A stretch of 64,000 nt of DNA from Macrotis lagotis (taxonomy: Eukaryota > Chordata > Mammalia > Peramelemorphia > Peramelidae). Of this stretch, positions 53,146-64,000 are shown one piece after another; position 1 is the stretch's first letter; the number at the start of each line of letters is the position of its first letter. Below the pieces are notes generated by a model. It saw nothing but the letters and a program-made list of their open reading frames with translations. It ran no database searches and was not told the origin of the DNA. Location: NCBI RefSeq assembly GCF_037893015.1, contig NC_133662.1:273437444-273501443 (forward strand), written 5' to 3'. A program made the translations under genes and the position numbers.

Positions 53146-53824
53146 AAAAAGTCTAGAGTTGAATAGAAAATTTGCCTTTAAGATTCAAGAAAAAATATAA
53201 AAAAGTAAACATGAAAAAGAAATCATAAGGGACTCAATAAAGTTAAACTGTTTGCCTTTCTATATGGGAAGATAATATATATGTGTAAATGAGTCAAATT
53301 ATGTTGAGATGATGTAATGGATAGTAAGAAAGACACATGTATGGGAGAAGAAGGAAGGGAAAGGAATAATGAGGGATTTTATCCCACATTAAAGTGATGC
53401 AGAAGAAGAGCTTTTATAGTGGAGGGGGAAATTGTACATTCAATAAAATAGGGAATTTTCAACTTTTCTGATGAAACAACCAAAACTGAACAGAAAAGTT
53501 AATCTTCAAATATGAAACTCAAGAAAAAGAGAAACAGGAAATGCAAATCATAAGGAATTTAATGATGTTGAACTGCTTATATTCCTGCATGGAAAAATGA
53601 TACTGATAGCTCATATGAACTTTTGCTTTTTTTTTACAAGGCAATGGGGTTAAGTGACTTGCCCAAGGCTACACAGTTAGGCAATGATTAAGTTTCTGAA
53701 GCTGGATTTGAACTCAGGTCCTCCTGACTCCAGGGCTGGTGCTCTCTCCACTGTGCCACCTAGCTGCCTCACGAATAGTTTAAAAATACTGTTGGTTAGA
53801 GGAGTAGGGGATGTTCAAGGAAAA
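53146..53824 (+). mobile_element. L1/HAL1 ORF1-end and 3' fragment, with SINE
   Basis: 'accaaaactgaacagaaaag', 'ttaatcttcaaatatgaaac' and 'tgcatggaaaaatgatactg' parallel 51540-51665 of the HAL1. A CORE-SINE (minus, 53622-53773) lies within. Confidence 0.65.
53622..53773 (-). repeat. tRNA-derived CORE-SINE, antisense
   Basis: 'tacaaggcaatggggttaag' to 'ccactgtgccacctagctgc'. Confidence 0.92.
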
Positions 53825-56005
53825 CTAGTAGCTTTGTTCTCTGCCTGAGCCACCTCTCACCTGTGGTTCCAAGAAGCTGTAACATGCATAGCGACTACAC
53901 CCCGGTAAACCGTTTCAGCAGGTAGGCTAAATCAGGTTGAGAGTAACTGAGGTTGTCTCATACTCATTGGTGAGTAGTGAGGTTGTCTACTCCAAGCATG
54001 TGAAGTCTTCCACTGGTGGAATGGGCTGAAGAAAACAATTTGTTCCAATGGCCATGAAGTCAGCTGAAGCAGGAGCTGTGGAGAACTTAGGGCTTGGTTA
54101 GACATCAGAGACACTAAGGTCATCCACTGCATCTAGAGCCGTCACCAGTTGTTTTGACTGTCTTGCTATGTTGGATCATGATGACTTTGGAGGAGAGAGT
54201 GAGGAGGATGACTTCATGCAGCTCTACTCACTTGAATCCAATTTACACACAACAAAAGACATCACTCATAACCATTCCTCAAAGTCCTGAGGTGACAGGC
54301 AAGTGATGAAACAGCAGGTAAGGATACACTGGGAGTTGGAGTCACAACCCTGTACATAGGCAGCCCAAGGTACAGGGTCATTTCCCCACTGAAAGCAGCA
54401 ATGATATTCGGCAGGATTGAACTGCTCACCTCCTGATGTGAGGAAGGGCCTAGAAAAGGTGCCCTAAAATTTTTCTACTTACCCAACCCTGACCTGGTTG
54501 CCACATCAGGCGGGGATCCCACACTGTGGTCCAGACATGGAAAAAAATGTACAAAAACTTCTTCAAAGAAGATTCCATTCACTCATAGATAGCACAAGAT
54601 TCAATAGACCTGAAAGACAAACAACTCTTGTTGCAAGAGAATTCAGCAGGTATCATACCCAAATACCCTGAGTGCAACAAGGCTGGCAGATGAAGGTCAG
54701 CTTACTGAAGTCAGAGCTGGATTCACATTTTTCTTTTGGAGTGGTCACAGTGAAGAGGAATATTGTGAAGCTGGGATAGGTTTTGCAGTCAAAACTAGTC
54801 TAATCTACATTCTTGAATGCCTACCAAAAGGATGTCAGACAGAGTCATGACAATGAGATTGCCACTTCCAGGAAAACACAATGCCACCACCATCAGTGCC
54901 TATCCTCCCACCATGATGAACACTGATGAAGTTAAAAATTTTATGAAGACCTGGAGATCCTTATCATCAGTGGACCAAAAGAGGACAAGCTTATAATTCT
55001 GGGTGACTTTAATGCTAGAGGAGGCTCAGATTACCAAACATGACAGGGAATCCTTGGGAGAAATGGAGTTGGAAACAGCAACAGCAGTGGTCACCTGCTA
55101 CTGAAGACTTGTGCATCTCTTCCATTTACCTAAAAGCAATGAAACTTCAAGGATGCACCCTCACAGCAAATACTGGCATCTAATACACTACATGTGATTG
55201 AAAGGAAAAGAGATAAGGTATGAGAGTGACAAAGGCAATGTGTGGTGCAGTGCTCATCCTCTCTAAGCTAAATATTCACATTCAACCAAAGTGGCAGCCC
55301 CAAGGCAAAATGAATACTAGAACAATTAATGTCAAGAGATTAGAATGTCTTTTTGAGTGAGAATAATTTGTTGCTAACTTGGAGGGAAAACTGAGCCAAC
55401 ACATAATTGGCAACAGTGGAGCAGGAAAAAAATGGGCAGCTTTTAGAGATCTGGTGTATAGCACTGCATTTGCTCATCTGGGCCAGAACACTTGCAAATA
55501 CCAAGACTGGTTTGATGAAAATGATGGGAAAAATGAAAAAACGAGAACTCCACAGGGTTTACCAGTAGGATGGTTCATCCATTTTTAAGAAGGCAGCATT
55601 TAATGCCATAAAAAGTAAAGTTCAAAGGAAGCCTAGAGAGATGCAGGACTCGGCTCAGTATGAAGGCAGAGACAGTAACAAACCAAAATGCTTTTATGAT
55701 GCCCTGAAGACTATTTATGGGCCAAAGACATATGGTGCATCTCTACTCAGTGATGATAGATCCACATTGATTAACCATAAGGACATGATCCTAGAGAGAT
55801 GGGCTGAATACTTCCATAGTGTTCTTAACAGACCATCATCAATCAATGCAGAAGCCACTGGACATTTACCTCAAATTGAAGTCAGTCTCTAGCTGAAGTT
55901 CCAACTGAAGAAGAGTTTTTTGAATGCCCTTAGACTCCATCCAAGTGGTAAAGCATCTGGTGCTGATTGTTTCAGCTAAGATCTACAAGGTACAAGGTGG
56001 GTGGT
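53825..56005 (+). mobile_element. RTE-clade LINE, 3'-truncated second copy
   Basis: Parallels 12895-15080: 'ggttccaagaagctgtaaca', the endonuclease block (TRLADEGQLTEVRAGFTFFF-like at 54680-54740; [11 protein letters not shown]-like at 55000-55025) and a 55641-55892 frame (KCFYDALKTIYGPKTYGASL) ahead of the RT domain. It stops near 56005, before the RT core, close to a (TA)n tract. Broken. Confidence 0.82.
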
Positions 56006-56023
56006 TCTGTAGGTGATATTTGA

Positions 56024-56025
<2 letters not shown>

Positions 56026-56063
<38 letters not shown>
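56026..56063 (+). repeat. (TA)n microsatellite
   Basis: About 18 TA units at the break of the RTE copy, followed by a few ATCT units. Confidence 0.97.
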
Positions 56064-56066
<3 letters not shown>

Positions 56067-56317
56067 CTATCTATCTGATGTGTTCTTCAGTGATATCAAA
56101 CACTGTGGTTGCTCTGGCTGCATCACAGAGATGCACCTTGATGAGAATGCTCATTTAAATATTCTGTTGGGTTGTTTACTACAGTTGAAGTCTACTCTAG
56201 TACACTCTTTTCCAGATGTCTTTTCTTCCCAGCTACAGGCTCAAGCTCCCCTCAGCAATGCTGTCTCCCCTCACATCCATTGTTAGGCAGCTGTTACAGG
56301 TGGCATTTAATTTTTGT
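56064..56317. other. Unassigned sequence
   Basis: No recognised feature. Confidence 0.35.
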
Positions 56318-56555
56318 TGTTGTTGAATCACTTAGTTATGTCTGAATGGAGTGATCTTTTGGACACTATCCATAGTTTTCTGGGTAAAAGTATTGGAGTG
56401 GTTTGCCATTTCCACCTTCAATGTGTCCTCGTTTTACAGACTAGGAAATGAGGAAATTAGGAGTGAAGTGCTTGCCAAAGGTCATGCAGCTAGCAGGCAT
56501 TTAAGATTTTAACTCATTTCTAACATTTTAACTGTGCCATGTAACTGCCTCAATA
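56318..56555 (-). repeat. Old marsupial CORE-SINE (MAR-like), antisense
   Basis: 'gttgaatcacttagttatgt', 'gtattggagtggtttgccat', 'ccaaaggtcatgcagctagc'. Confidence 0.75.
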
Positions 56556-56569
56556 ATAAAGTCAACTTC

Positions 56570-57440
56570 AAACTTTCCTTTTAGGAAGATCACTTTGGAG
56601 GAGACTCGAGGCAGATAGACCACCCTCCCCTCTCCTCCCTCCAACCTCCCCAGCAGCCACTGCAATAGTTCAGAGTTGAGACAGACTCAAGATGTCATGA
56701 AGGTGAACTCTACAGATGGGATCTGGGAGTGGGGCAAAAGCCGGTGAATGAACCCTGAATTTAAAGGATAGTACACTTAATCGCCCTAAGGAAATTGGGA
56801 AAAGAGAGAGGCTGGGGGGTGAGGGTGAGGAAGATACATTGAATATAAGATGTTTAAAGGACATCCAAGCAGTAAACACTTACTAACCCACTGTGTGCCA
56901 GACTTTGTGCTGTGGATACAAAAAGAAGCAGAAGATAACCCAGAAGAGTTGGTTGTTTGGTTGGCTATGTCAGAGTCAAATTGCAGTGAATCCAATATGT
57001 GAAGACCTGGGTTAAGTCTCTAAACATGCATATCCAAGAGAGGGCAAAATCATGAACAGCTTGAGAGAAAGGTTTAGGGACAACATCAAAGATTACAGAC
57101 AGGTCAAGAAGGAATAATGATTGAGAAAAAGCCCAAAGAGTTGAGAGATCATTAGTAACTTTTTATTTTAGGCAATCAGGGTTATGTGAGGTGCCCACTC
57201 CCTACTGCATCACCTAATCGCCAGCTAGTTGTTCCCATCAGTTACATTTAAGAGCAGTTGTGGTTAAATGATGAGTATGAAATGAGGCAGTAGACAGAAG
57301 AGATGGATGGATTGAGAGGATGGTGGACACGTATCTTATTTGTGGGCAGTAAGAAAGGAAACAGTAGAGCCTTGAGCTAAGAGGGAGATGGGCTACGGAT
57401 GGGCTAACATGCTGAGAAAGTGGGGAAGGGCCCTTGCTGA
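56570..57440 (-). mobile_element. L2 LINE fragments, antisense
   Basis: 'tttaggaagatcactttgga', 'aacacttactaacccactgt', 'gtgtgccagactttgtgctg', 'acaggtcaagaaggaataat' and 'agagatcattagtaactttt' are scattered reverse L2 features, rearranged or deleted. Confidence 0.6.
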
Positions 57441-58260
57441 GGGTTTGCTTTGGTAAGAAAGTAATTAATAAATGGCGATCTGCTTTACTGGCATTTTGTC
57501 TCTGGTATGCTTTATCATGTTCAGGTTAGAAACTGTTCAGTAAAAATTCAGTTAACATTCCTTAAGTTGTTTCTACACATCCTATCTTTAAGATCATCAT
57601 ATTGAATTTTACTTATCTTCTAGATAGTACTTCCCTTCAGTATATCCATATTCCTAATCAGTTGGTCCATTTTATTCTTTGAAGGGATTCATTTTCATGG
57701 TTTCAAATTTTCCTTCTCTATTTATTTCTGCCATATGGACCCCACATTCTTCCATTTATTCTTTCTTTAGCATCTATTTTCAATAATCTCCTTTCTCAGG
57801 GTATTCAGAACTATTTTTTTTTTTAGGTTTTTGCAAGGCAAATGGGGTTGAAGTGGCTTGCCCAAGGCCACACAGCTAGGTAATTAAGTGTCGGAGACCA
57901 GATTTGAACCCAGGTACTCCTGACTCCAGGGCCGGTGCTCTATCCACTACACCACCTAGCCGCCCCTCCTCAAGCTATTCAGGAGCACTGCTGTGTTCTA
58001 CACCCTTTTGAGAATACTGCCTCATCAGGCATTGGGTAAGTTTTCCTTGTCTTGCAATATTTATTTAGAGATGCTTTGAAGGATTCAGATCTCTTGGTGT
58101 TTGTTTTAATGTTTCTTCTGTTATTTATCTGTTCTGGCTACAGGTTTTTAATTCAATTTTATTTGTCCTGAGGACATTGGTGATTTTGAAGCCTCATATG
58201 AATTGGTGCAGAGTAACAGAATGAGAAAAACCTATACAACAATAATAGCAATTTAAAGAC
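57441..58260 (-). mobile_element. Possible antisense L1 ORF1/5' region with SINE
   Basis: T-rich sequence such as 'tcttctagatagtacttccc' and 'attttcaataatctcctttc' reads on the minus strand as A-rich L1 ORF1-like sequence. Weak. A SINE at 57812-57966 interrupts it. Confidence 0.4.
57812..57966 (-). repeat. tRNA-derived CORE-SINE, antisense
   Basis: 'aggtttttgcaaggcaaatg' to 'ctacaccacctagccgcccc', near consensus. Confidence 0.93.
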
Positions 58261-58349
58261 CTAATAACTTGGATCCATGCAATGACGAACCATAGTTCCA
58301 GAGAACAGATGAGAAAACCTGCTACTCACCTCCTCAAATAGATGTGATG

Positions 58350-58519
58350 GGGGCTGGCTAGGTGGTGCAGTGAATAGAGCACCGGCCCTGGAGTCAGGAG
58401 CACCTGAGTTCAATTCTGGCCTCAGACACTTAATTACCCAGCTGTGTGTCCTTGGGCAAGCCACTTAACCCCATTGCCTTGAAAAAAAGAAAAAAACCTA
58501 AAAAAAAATTAAAAAAAAA
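58350..58519 (+). repeat. CORE-SINE with target duplication
   Basis: Flanked by AGATGTGATG at 58340-58349 and 58520-58529. Mixed A-tail. Confidence 0.94.
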
Positions 58520-58679
58520 AGATGTGATGAACTCTGGGTATGAATAAAATGTACTTTTTTTTCAGTAGGGGTGGGAGGGAGAAGAAATACATTTATATTA
58601 GTTTTCAAAAATTAAATGAATGAAGCTATTGGTTGATTATTGATGGGGAAAACACCAGTGAGGGCTTAGTTTAGTTTCT

Positions 58680-58858
58680 TTTCTTTTTTTTAATGTTTCT
58701 TTTGTTTTTTGAATTTTATTTATTTAAGGCAATATGGTTAAGAGACTTGCCCAAGTTCACACAACTAGAAAATTATTAAGTGTCTGAGACTGAATTTGAA
58801 TTCAAGTCCTCCTGACTCCAGGGCTGGTGTTCTATTCATTGCGCCATCTAGCTGCCTC
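58680..58858 (-). repeat. CORE-SINE with 15-bp target duplication, antisense
   Basis: Flanked by CTTAGTTTAGTTTCT at 58665-58679 and 58859-58873. Confidence 0.94.
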
Positions 58859-58873
58859 CTTAGTTTAGTTTCT

Positions 58874-59612
58874 CAGGATTACTCCTAGATACACCTCTCA
58901 GGAGACCCCATTACAATTTGGAAAATGTGGTACCAAAGAGAGTACTAATGGCATATGTAGAAAAAAAAATAATCATAGCCAAAAAAAGGGTTATTACATT
59001 AACAAGAGACTGACAGAAAGGAGCAAGTGGTGAGTGTGTGAGTGTGTGTGTGTGTGTGTGTGAGATGTAAAAGTTTTGAGATGAACAGAGAGGTGTAAAT
59101 GGTTTGTTTTCTATTTTCCAATTCAAAGATCATTTTCCTTGGTAAAGAACACAGAAGAAAGAAATAATTCAATAGCTCTGCTTTTTTTTTTGTCATCAGT
59201 CTTCTCTGCATCCCAAACAGTAAATCTGTCCTTAGTTTGATCTTTTCTCCCTCTCAATGTATACAAAACAAAAAGTATAAAAATCTTTTTTAATGCTTCA
59301 TCAGCCTCAATTCATTATGCATTATAGCTTATTTTATCAATAGATGCAGAGGAGAATATTCCGGTCATTTTCCATTTTGAAAAAACAAACTGATATGTGA
59401 AACAGGAAGAAAATGAGTAAGCAGTTTCTTTTTTTTCCCCTCCTACCTTTTTTCCTTCATTTTTCAGTTCCTCTTTCTTTCCTCCAACTGAACAATAGAA
59501 AAAATCCATCATAACAAATAAGCATAGTCAAACAAAACAAATTTCCACATTGAACATTGTCTATCTCATCCTGCACGTTAATTCCATCACATCTCTGTTA
59601 AGAAGGGAATGG
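58874..59612. other. Unassigned sequence with (TG)n
   Basis: A (TG)n microsatellite at 59032-59063. No gene or other repeat recognised. Confidence 0.5.
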
Positions 59613-59774
59613 GAGGGGCAGCTAGGTGGCACTGTGGATAGAGCACCGCCCCTGGAGTCAGGAGTACCTGAGTTCAAATCTGCCTCAGACACTTAATAAT
59701 TACCTAGCCATGTGAAGCCACTTAACCCCATTGCCTTGCAAAAAAACGTGAAAACAAAAAACAAACCAAAAAAG
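59613..59774 (+). repeat. CORE-SINE with target duplication
   Basis: Flanked by GAAGGGAATGG at 59602-59612 and 59775-59785. It lacks part of 'ccttgggcaag' ('ccatgtgaagccacttaacc'). Confidence 0.93.
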
Positions 59775-59959
59775 GAAGGGAATGGAAGATATAGTGCTGG
59801 ATACTTGGTCCTTTGGAATTGTGGCTGTTATTACACTGATCAAAGTTCTCAGGTCTTGTGATTCTAAAACAATAGAAAAAAATTAATGCATGTCTCTGTG
59901 TGTATACACACACCTTAGTGTATATTCCACACAAGTAGTCCAAAAGAGAGGTCAAATAC

Positions 59960-60162
59960 TGAAAGCTGCAGTCAGGGTTATGTCACACTTGACAGCTGTC
60001 ACATATAAAAGGATAAAGACTAACCACCCAGAAAAGCTTAAATAGTAGAACTAAGTACAATCCTATAGTGGAGAAAATAGACCTTTAATAAGATAGAGGA
60101 TTTTCATGAATTCCTGATAAAGATACCAGAATTTTAAAAGATATTTTGATATAGACATTTGA
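59960..60162 (+). mobile_element. L1/HAL1 ORF1 C-terminal fragment
   Basis: 'ccacccagaaaagcttaaat', 'agaggattttcatgaattcc' and 'tgataaagataccagaattt' parallel the HAL1 ORF1 end. Confidence 0.45.
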
Positions 60163-60324
60163 TTTGGGGTTTTGGGTTGGGTTTTTTTGGTAAGACAATG
60201 GGGTTAGGTGACTTGCCCAAGGTCACACGGCTAGGTAATTGTTAAGTGTCTGAGGTCAAATCTGAACTCAGGTCCTCCTGACTCCAGAGTCAGTGCTCTA
60301 TCCATTGTGATACCTACCTGCCCC
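60163..60324 (-). repeat. CORE-SINE with near-perfect target duplication, antisense
   Basis: TTGATATAGACATTTGA on the left and TTGAAATAGACATTTGA on the right (one difference). Confidence 0.9.
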
Positions 60325-60341
60325 TTGAAATAGACATTTGA

Positions 60342-61480
60342 AATGAAGTAAAGCTGGTTTTCTTTAAAATTTTGTCATATAAATTGTTCTGCTAGCTCTG
60401 CTCACTTCACATCATTTCTTAGAGGTCTTCTATTTTCTCTGAAACTGTCCATTTTGTCATTTATCATCCAATAATCTATCTACTGTAATTTGTTTGGTCA
60501 TTCATTAGATAGGTATTCTCTTAATTTCTAATTGATGAGTTATTATAATCATGTACATATGTATCTTTTGGCATTTTTATTTCTTCTAGTCTAGTGATAT
60601 TGTTGGGTCAAATAGTATATATAATGTAGGGACACTGGAGACATAGATTTGCTTTTCAGAATGGCCAGAATGGAATGACTGTAATTTCACCAAGAGTGCA
60701 TTGGGATGATTATTTTTCTATATCCCTTCTACCATCGTCCTTTTTCTTGTCATCTTTGCTAGTGTGATGGTTGTGAGCAGAGCTCAGAGTTGCTTCAGTG
60801 TGCATTTGAAGCATTTTTCCATGTTTGTGGATAATCCTTGGAAACCTGTCTGTTCATATCCCCGGTCTCAATTCTCCTTGGCTTTATTTTCCCCCTAACG
60901 TTTCCATTTTACATCTTGTTTTATTTTTTGCAGGTACTCATGTAATCTTTGTGGTCAAGACATCATTTTTTCCTCTTCTGAGGCTCTATTTGGATTTGTA
61001 AATTTACTCTTTTTGGGGATTAATCTTTTGGTATCTCAGCTAAAGGTTTTTCTTCATTGTATTTGCTGTTTTCTTTGGCTTGCTCTTATTACTAGCCTCA
61101 GTGTCTGGGTTGGAGACTAATACCTGGATTAAAAGGAGCACCTCTTTGGTTTAGGCAGGATCTAATTTATCTTGAGACTTCATCTCAGTTGGACAGTTAT
61201 TTGACCTTGGATCCTACTGTGGTTCAGGTCAAGGCTTCCTGGAGGTCATTCAGGATCTTTTTTTTTCCTATTAGATCTAGGCTTTAAGTTAAGGTTGTTC
61301 TCTCCTTCCACCTTGGGACTCCTGGCAGTTCTTCTCCCCACAGGGGTTAACTCTTCCTGGGGTCTTTCTTTTCCTTTCTCTGTCAAAGCCTCTCTCCTAT
61401 GTAGCTATAAGAAGGTGGACTAGAGTCAGTTTGTAGAGGGTTTAAATTGCTAAACAAAGATGTTTGTGATTGTCCTTAGA
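60342..61480 (-). mobile_element. L1 remnants, antisense (3' end, ORF1-like and 5' UTR-like parts)
   Basis: 'ctgctcacttcacatcattt' and 'acacttgaa...'-type 3' features left, 'gttcatatccccggtctcaa' in the middle, and a GC-richer part to 61440 that resembles an L1 5' UTR. Order fits a deleted minus-strand L1. Confidence 0.45.
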
Positions 61481-62087
61481 CATACTAAGATAGAAGTATA
61501 TTGGATTCTTCTTCCCTGAGCTCAACAGACATCTGCCCATCAGGAATTGGAGGAAACATTATTGGGTGATGGCACCAGCAACAGCAGCTCCACCAGCATT
61601 GACTAACTCCAAACAGTAGTCCCCACACTGAATTTCCTGAGTTAGTGGACTCCAAATATAAGTGAATCATTGTCATGGATGCTAGCACTAGACTGATGAA
61701 GTAAAAGGTAAAGGGAGCTGCCACCTGCCCTGTGGCAATCAGTTCAATCCTCTGTATCCAGAATTTAGCGTAGTGCTGGTACTTAAGAAATGGTGACTGG
61801 TCAGTATTCTCTCCATTTCCTTAGCAGTTCAGGGACTTGGATTAGATGGATCGCTAATGATCTTTGCCCGCTCCAATTCTCTTACCCTCAGAACTGGCAA
61901 ATCTGTTTCTTTTTAGTTGATTTTTTTGTCTTCTTTCTGCTTATATTCAAGTAATAAGCACTCTCAGGGTCTTGCAACAAAGTCTTATCCCTTCATTATT
62001 TTGCCATCCTACCCTGAAAAATATGCTGTAAATGAGCTTGCTGGTTTTGCCATCAAGTCATTGTGCTTGTCAAGAATGGTTGCTGCT
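61481..62087. other. Unassigned sequence
   Basis: A 79-codon minus-strand frame (61485-61724) has a hydrophobic start but no domain or context; not called as a gene. 61760-61800 resembles a MIR/L2 3' end. Confidence 0.4.
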
Positions 62088-62255
62088 GGGGCGGCTAGGT
62101 GGCGTAGTGGATAAAGCACTGGCCCTGGAGTCAGGAGTACCTGGATTCAAATCTGGCCTCAGACACTTAATAATTACCTAGCTGTGTGGCCTTGGGTAAG
62201 CCACTTAACCCCATTTGCCTTGCAAAAACCTAAAAAACAAAAAAACAAACAAAAA
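62088..62255 (+). repeat. CORE-SINE with 16-bp target duplication
   Basis: Consensus-like, flanked by AAGAATGGTTGCTGCT at 62072-62087 and 62256-62271. Among the youngest-looking copies. Confidence 0.96.
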
Positions 62256-62751
62256 AAGAATGGTTGCTGCTTAGTGGTTTCTATGATCTTGTGACCCTGA
62301 TGGTGACTACTGGCCTTTTTCCTTCTCCATTCTCCACATAAGGTGTTGCATGAGTTATAGCAATCTTTTTTTTCTTATTTTCATTGTCAATAACTCTAGG
62401 GAAGACATACAAGCACCATCAAAAAGCATGTCTTGTCTTTGGTCCCACAAAGAACAGAACAAAAAACCTGCCTTCCTCCTCCCCTTGTCTTCCATTCAAT
62501 TGTGCATTCCATGAGGACAGAGATTTCATTTTTGTCTTTGCTCCCAGCACTCAATACAGAACTTGATCAAAGCATCTCCCTCTATTGCCTTTGGGAATGT
62601 TTCAGCTGTAGCCCTTTGCTGTGCTGGCTATCTCTGACAGCAAGATTGTCGGTACAATTACATTTTCTATTCCTTCAGTACAATATCAGCTCACAGGATG
62701 TGGACAAGAAGGTGGCATTTGTGGCATCAAATATTAAACCAATGTTCAGAA
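62256..62751. other. Unassigned sequence with L2-like 3' patch
   Basis: 'attccatgaggacagagatt' and 'gtctttgctcccagcactca' (62507-62560) resemble an L2 3' end. The rest is unrecognised. Confidence 0.45.
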
Positions 62752-62965
62752 AGGCAGCATGGTCTAGTGGCTTTGACTTGAGTCAGAAGGCCCTGAATTT
62801 AAATCCTCTTTGCCACTGTATAGCTGTGCAGCCTTAGGTGAGTCACTGAACATCTCAGAGCCTCAGCCTCACATCTGTAAACTAAAGATAACTGGGTTTA
62901 CAGGATTTTATGAGGCCCCCCAGGACTATAAAGGCCTTTGCAACCCTTGTGATGCTGTACAAATG
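62752..62965 (+). repeat. MIR-type CORE-SINE, nearly full length
   Basis: 'gcagcatggtctagtggctt', 'ccctgaatttaaatcctctt', 'gtgagtcactgaacatctca', then 'ctataaaggcctttgcaacc' toward the 3' end. Confidence 0.85.
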
Positions 62966-63601
62966 TCACCAATGATTCTGTTCTAAGACTGATCCCTCAT
63001 TGGAGTCACAGGAAGGGTCACTGTGCTCAACTGTTGCCACCCAACTGTCACCTCTGAGGGAGATGACAGGAGGTTGCTTGTGCCAGGCATTTCAAACTAC
63101 CTCTCCTCGCCCTTAGAGTCATGGGGAGAGCAGTCACCTCACAGGCTGCCAGTTCTGTATCTACAACCCTCCCACCATCACGGAGAAGGGGACAGCTTCC
63201 TCACTGGCTGCTAATAAACAGGCTGGTCTAAGGGCTGTCCAACCCAGCCCCAACTGCCATCACCCGAGGTAGCAGCTCCTAGCTACCTGCTTCTGTATTG
63301 CCACAGTCACAGCTACTGAAGATACATTATAGGACAGTTCTTGGCATTTGACTGGTGGAGAGGATACTAAAGGAGAGGTCTGCCAGCTTCCCACAACTCT
63401 AGCACCAGGTCTTTCTGGTTGACTTGCAGCTGAAAACCTCCCACAGATATTACCCTCCCCATTAGGATGTAAATACCTAGCACATAGGGCCTAATAAAAG
63501 TTTTTTCATTCACTCCAAGAATAAATGCAGGACTTCTTTTCTTCTCACATTAAATCAAGGTCTTGGAGAGTTGGATAGTCTCATTTCTCTGAGGCAGTAG
63601 A
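62966..63601. other. Unassigned sequence with L2-like 3' patch
   Basis: 'ttaggatgtaaatacctagc' and 'acatagggcctaataaaagt' (63461-63505) look like an L2 3' end; nothing else recognised. Confidence 0.4.
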
Positions 63602-63940
63602 TGATGCAGCAGACAATGATGGCCCTGCACCCAATTCAGCCTCAGACACTGGCGCGCTGGGTAACTGTGATCATGTCACCAGCTTCACTTTCTCCTCTGG
63701 AATTATCTGGGTCCAGTGGCCAGGTACGACTCAGGATGACTGGAGATATGTCCCTTACCCCGATCGCCTCACATCCAGGGCCTTCTGCAGTCGTCCTGAG
63801 TCATATCGGGCCACTGGACCCAGACAGCTCCAGAGGAGAAAGTGAGGTTGCTGACAACAAACCCCCTCACTCTAAGTCACGTGCTTTCATGGCATCACCT
63901 CCCTGATGTGTTCTTGAGAATGAAGGACAAACATCATGTT
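63602..63940 (+). repeat. RTE-tailed SINE with internal inverted repeat
   Basis: Head 'ggcagtagatgatgcagcag', tail 'gtgttcttgagaatgaagga' then CATCAT. Middle 63785-63846 is standard RTESINE-like sequence; 63685-63745 is its reverse complement (about 85% by eye), so the RNA could fold into a long hairpin. Confidence 0.8.
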
Positions 63941-64000
63941 CAGTCCTGTTCAAGTGATTTAAGTTCTGGCTCCTTGTGTTTCTTCAGCTGTTCAGTGGTT

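Overview
The window reads as euchromatic DNA from a marsupial, probably an Australian one and perhaps a dasyurid (inference). The evidence is about twenty copies of a tRNA-headed CORE-SINE (typically 'ggcggctaggtggcgcagtgg' to 'gccttgcaaaaacc'), RTE LINEs with RTE-tailed SINEs, ORF1-only HAL1 and L1 LINEs, and much older L2 and MIR remnants. Most of the sequence is transposon-derived. Repeat calls rest on remembered consensus features and on comparing copies inside the window, not on a database search.

The one protein-coding gene I can support is a KRAB/C2H2 zinc-finger gene on the minus strand. Its coding exons are 42225-42260 (start codon plus 11 codons), 29060-29186 (KRAB A), 27878-27973 (KRAB B) and 24349-26741 (linker plus zinc fingers). 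All three junctions have GT/AG signals and matching phase, and the joined ORF is 2652 nt (883 residues). The upstream CpG island (about 42.2-43.9 kb) carries ETS, E-box, CCAAT, RFX, ZNF143-like and CRE-like motifs beside a 260-bp polypurine tract. A second CpG-rich segment with an NRF1 site lies at the left edge (1-330) and probably belongs to a gene outside the window.

Layout. 0.5-12.7 kb: an LTR-like dispersed repeat, SINEs, L1, MIR and an L2 end. 12.9-17.0 kb: a long RTE LINE with an RTE-tailed SINE inside. 17.3-18.9 kb: an L1 3' end beside an L1 5' UTR in opposite orientation. 20.7-22.1 kb: a probable hAT-type element interrupted by a SINE and by a second copy of the LTR-like repeat. 23.3-42.3 kb: the zinc-finger gene; its 13-kb first intron holds a broken L2 that has been invaded by a solo LTR with a perfect 6-bp target duplication, by SINEs and by another LTR-like element, followed by an interrupted L1. 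45.9-53.8 kb: tandem sense L1 copies, with a 3.2-kb HAL1 inserted into the 3' end of one. 53.8-56.0 kb: a second RTE copy. 56.3-64 kb: L2, antisense L1, SINEs, MIR, and an RTE-tailed SINE containing an inverted repeat.

How the parts relate: KRAB zinc-finger proteins usually recruit TRIM28 to repress transposable elements. This one keeps the KRAB residues tied to TRIM28 binding and has 19 fingers, with evidence of finger-block duplication. I found no CRISPR array, tRNA gene, rRNA gene or other functional RNA gene.
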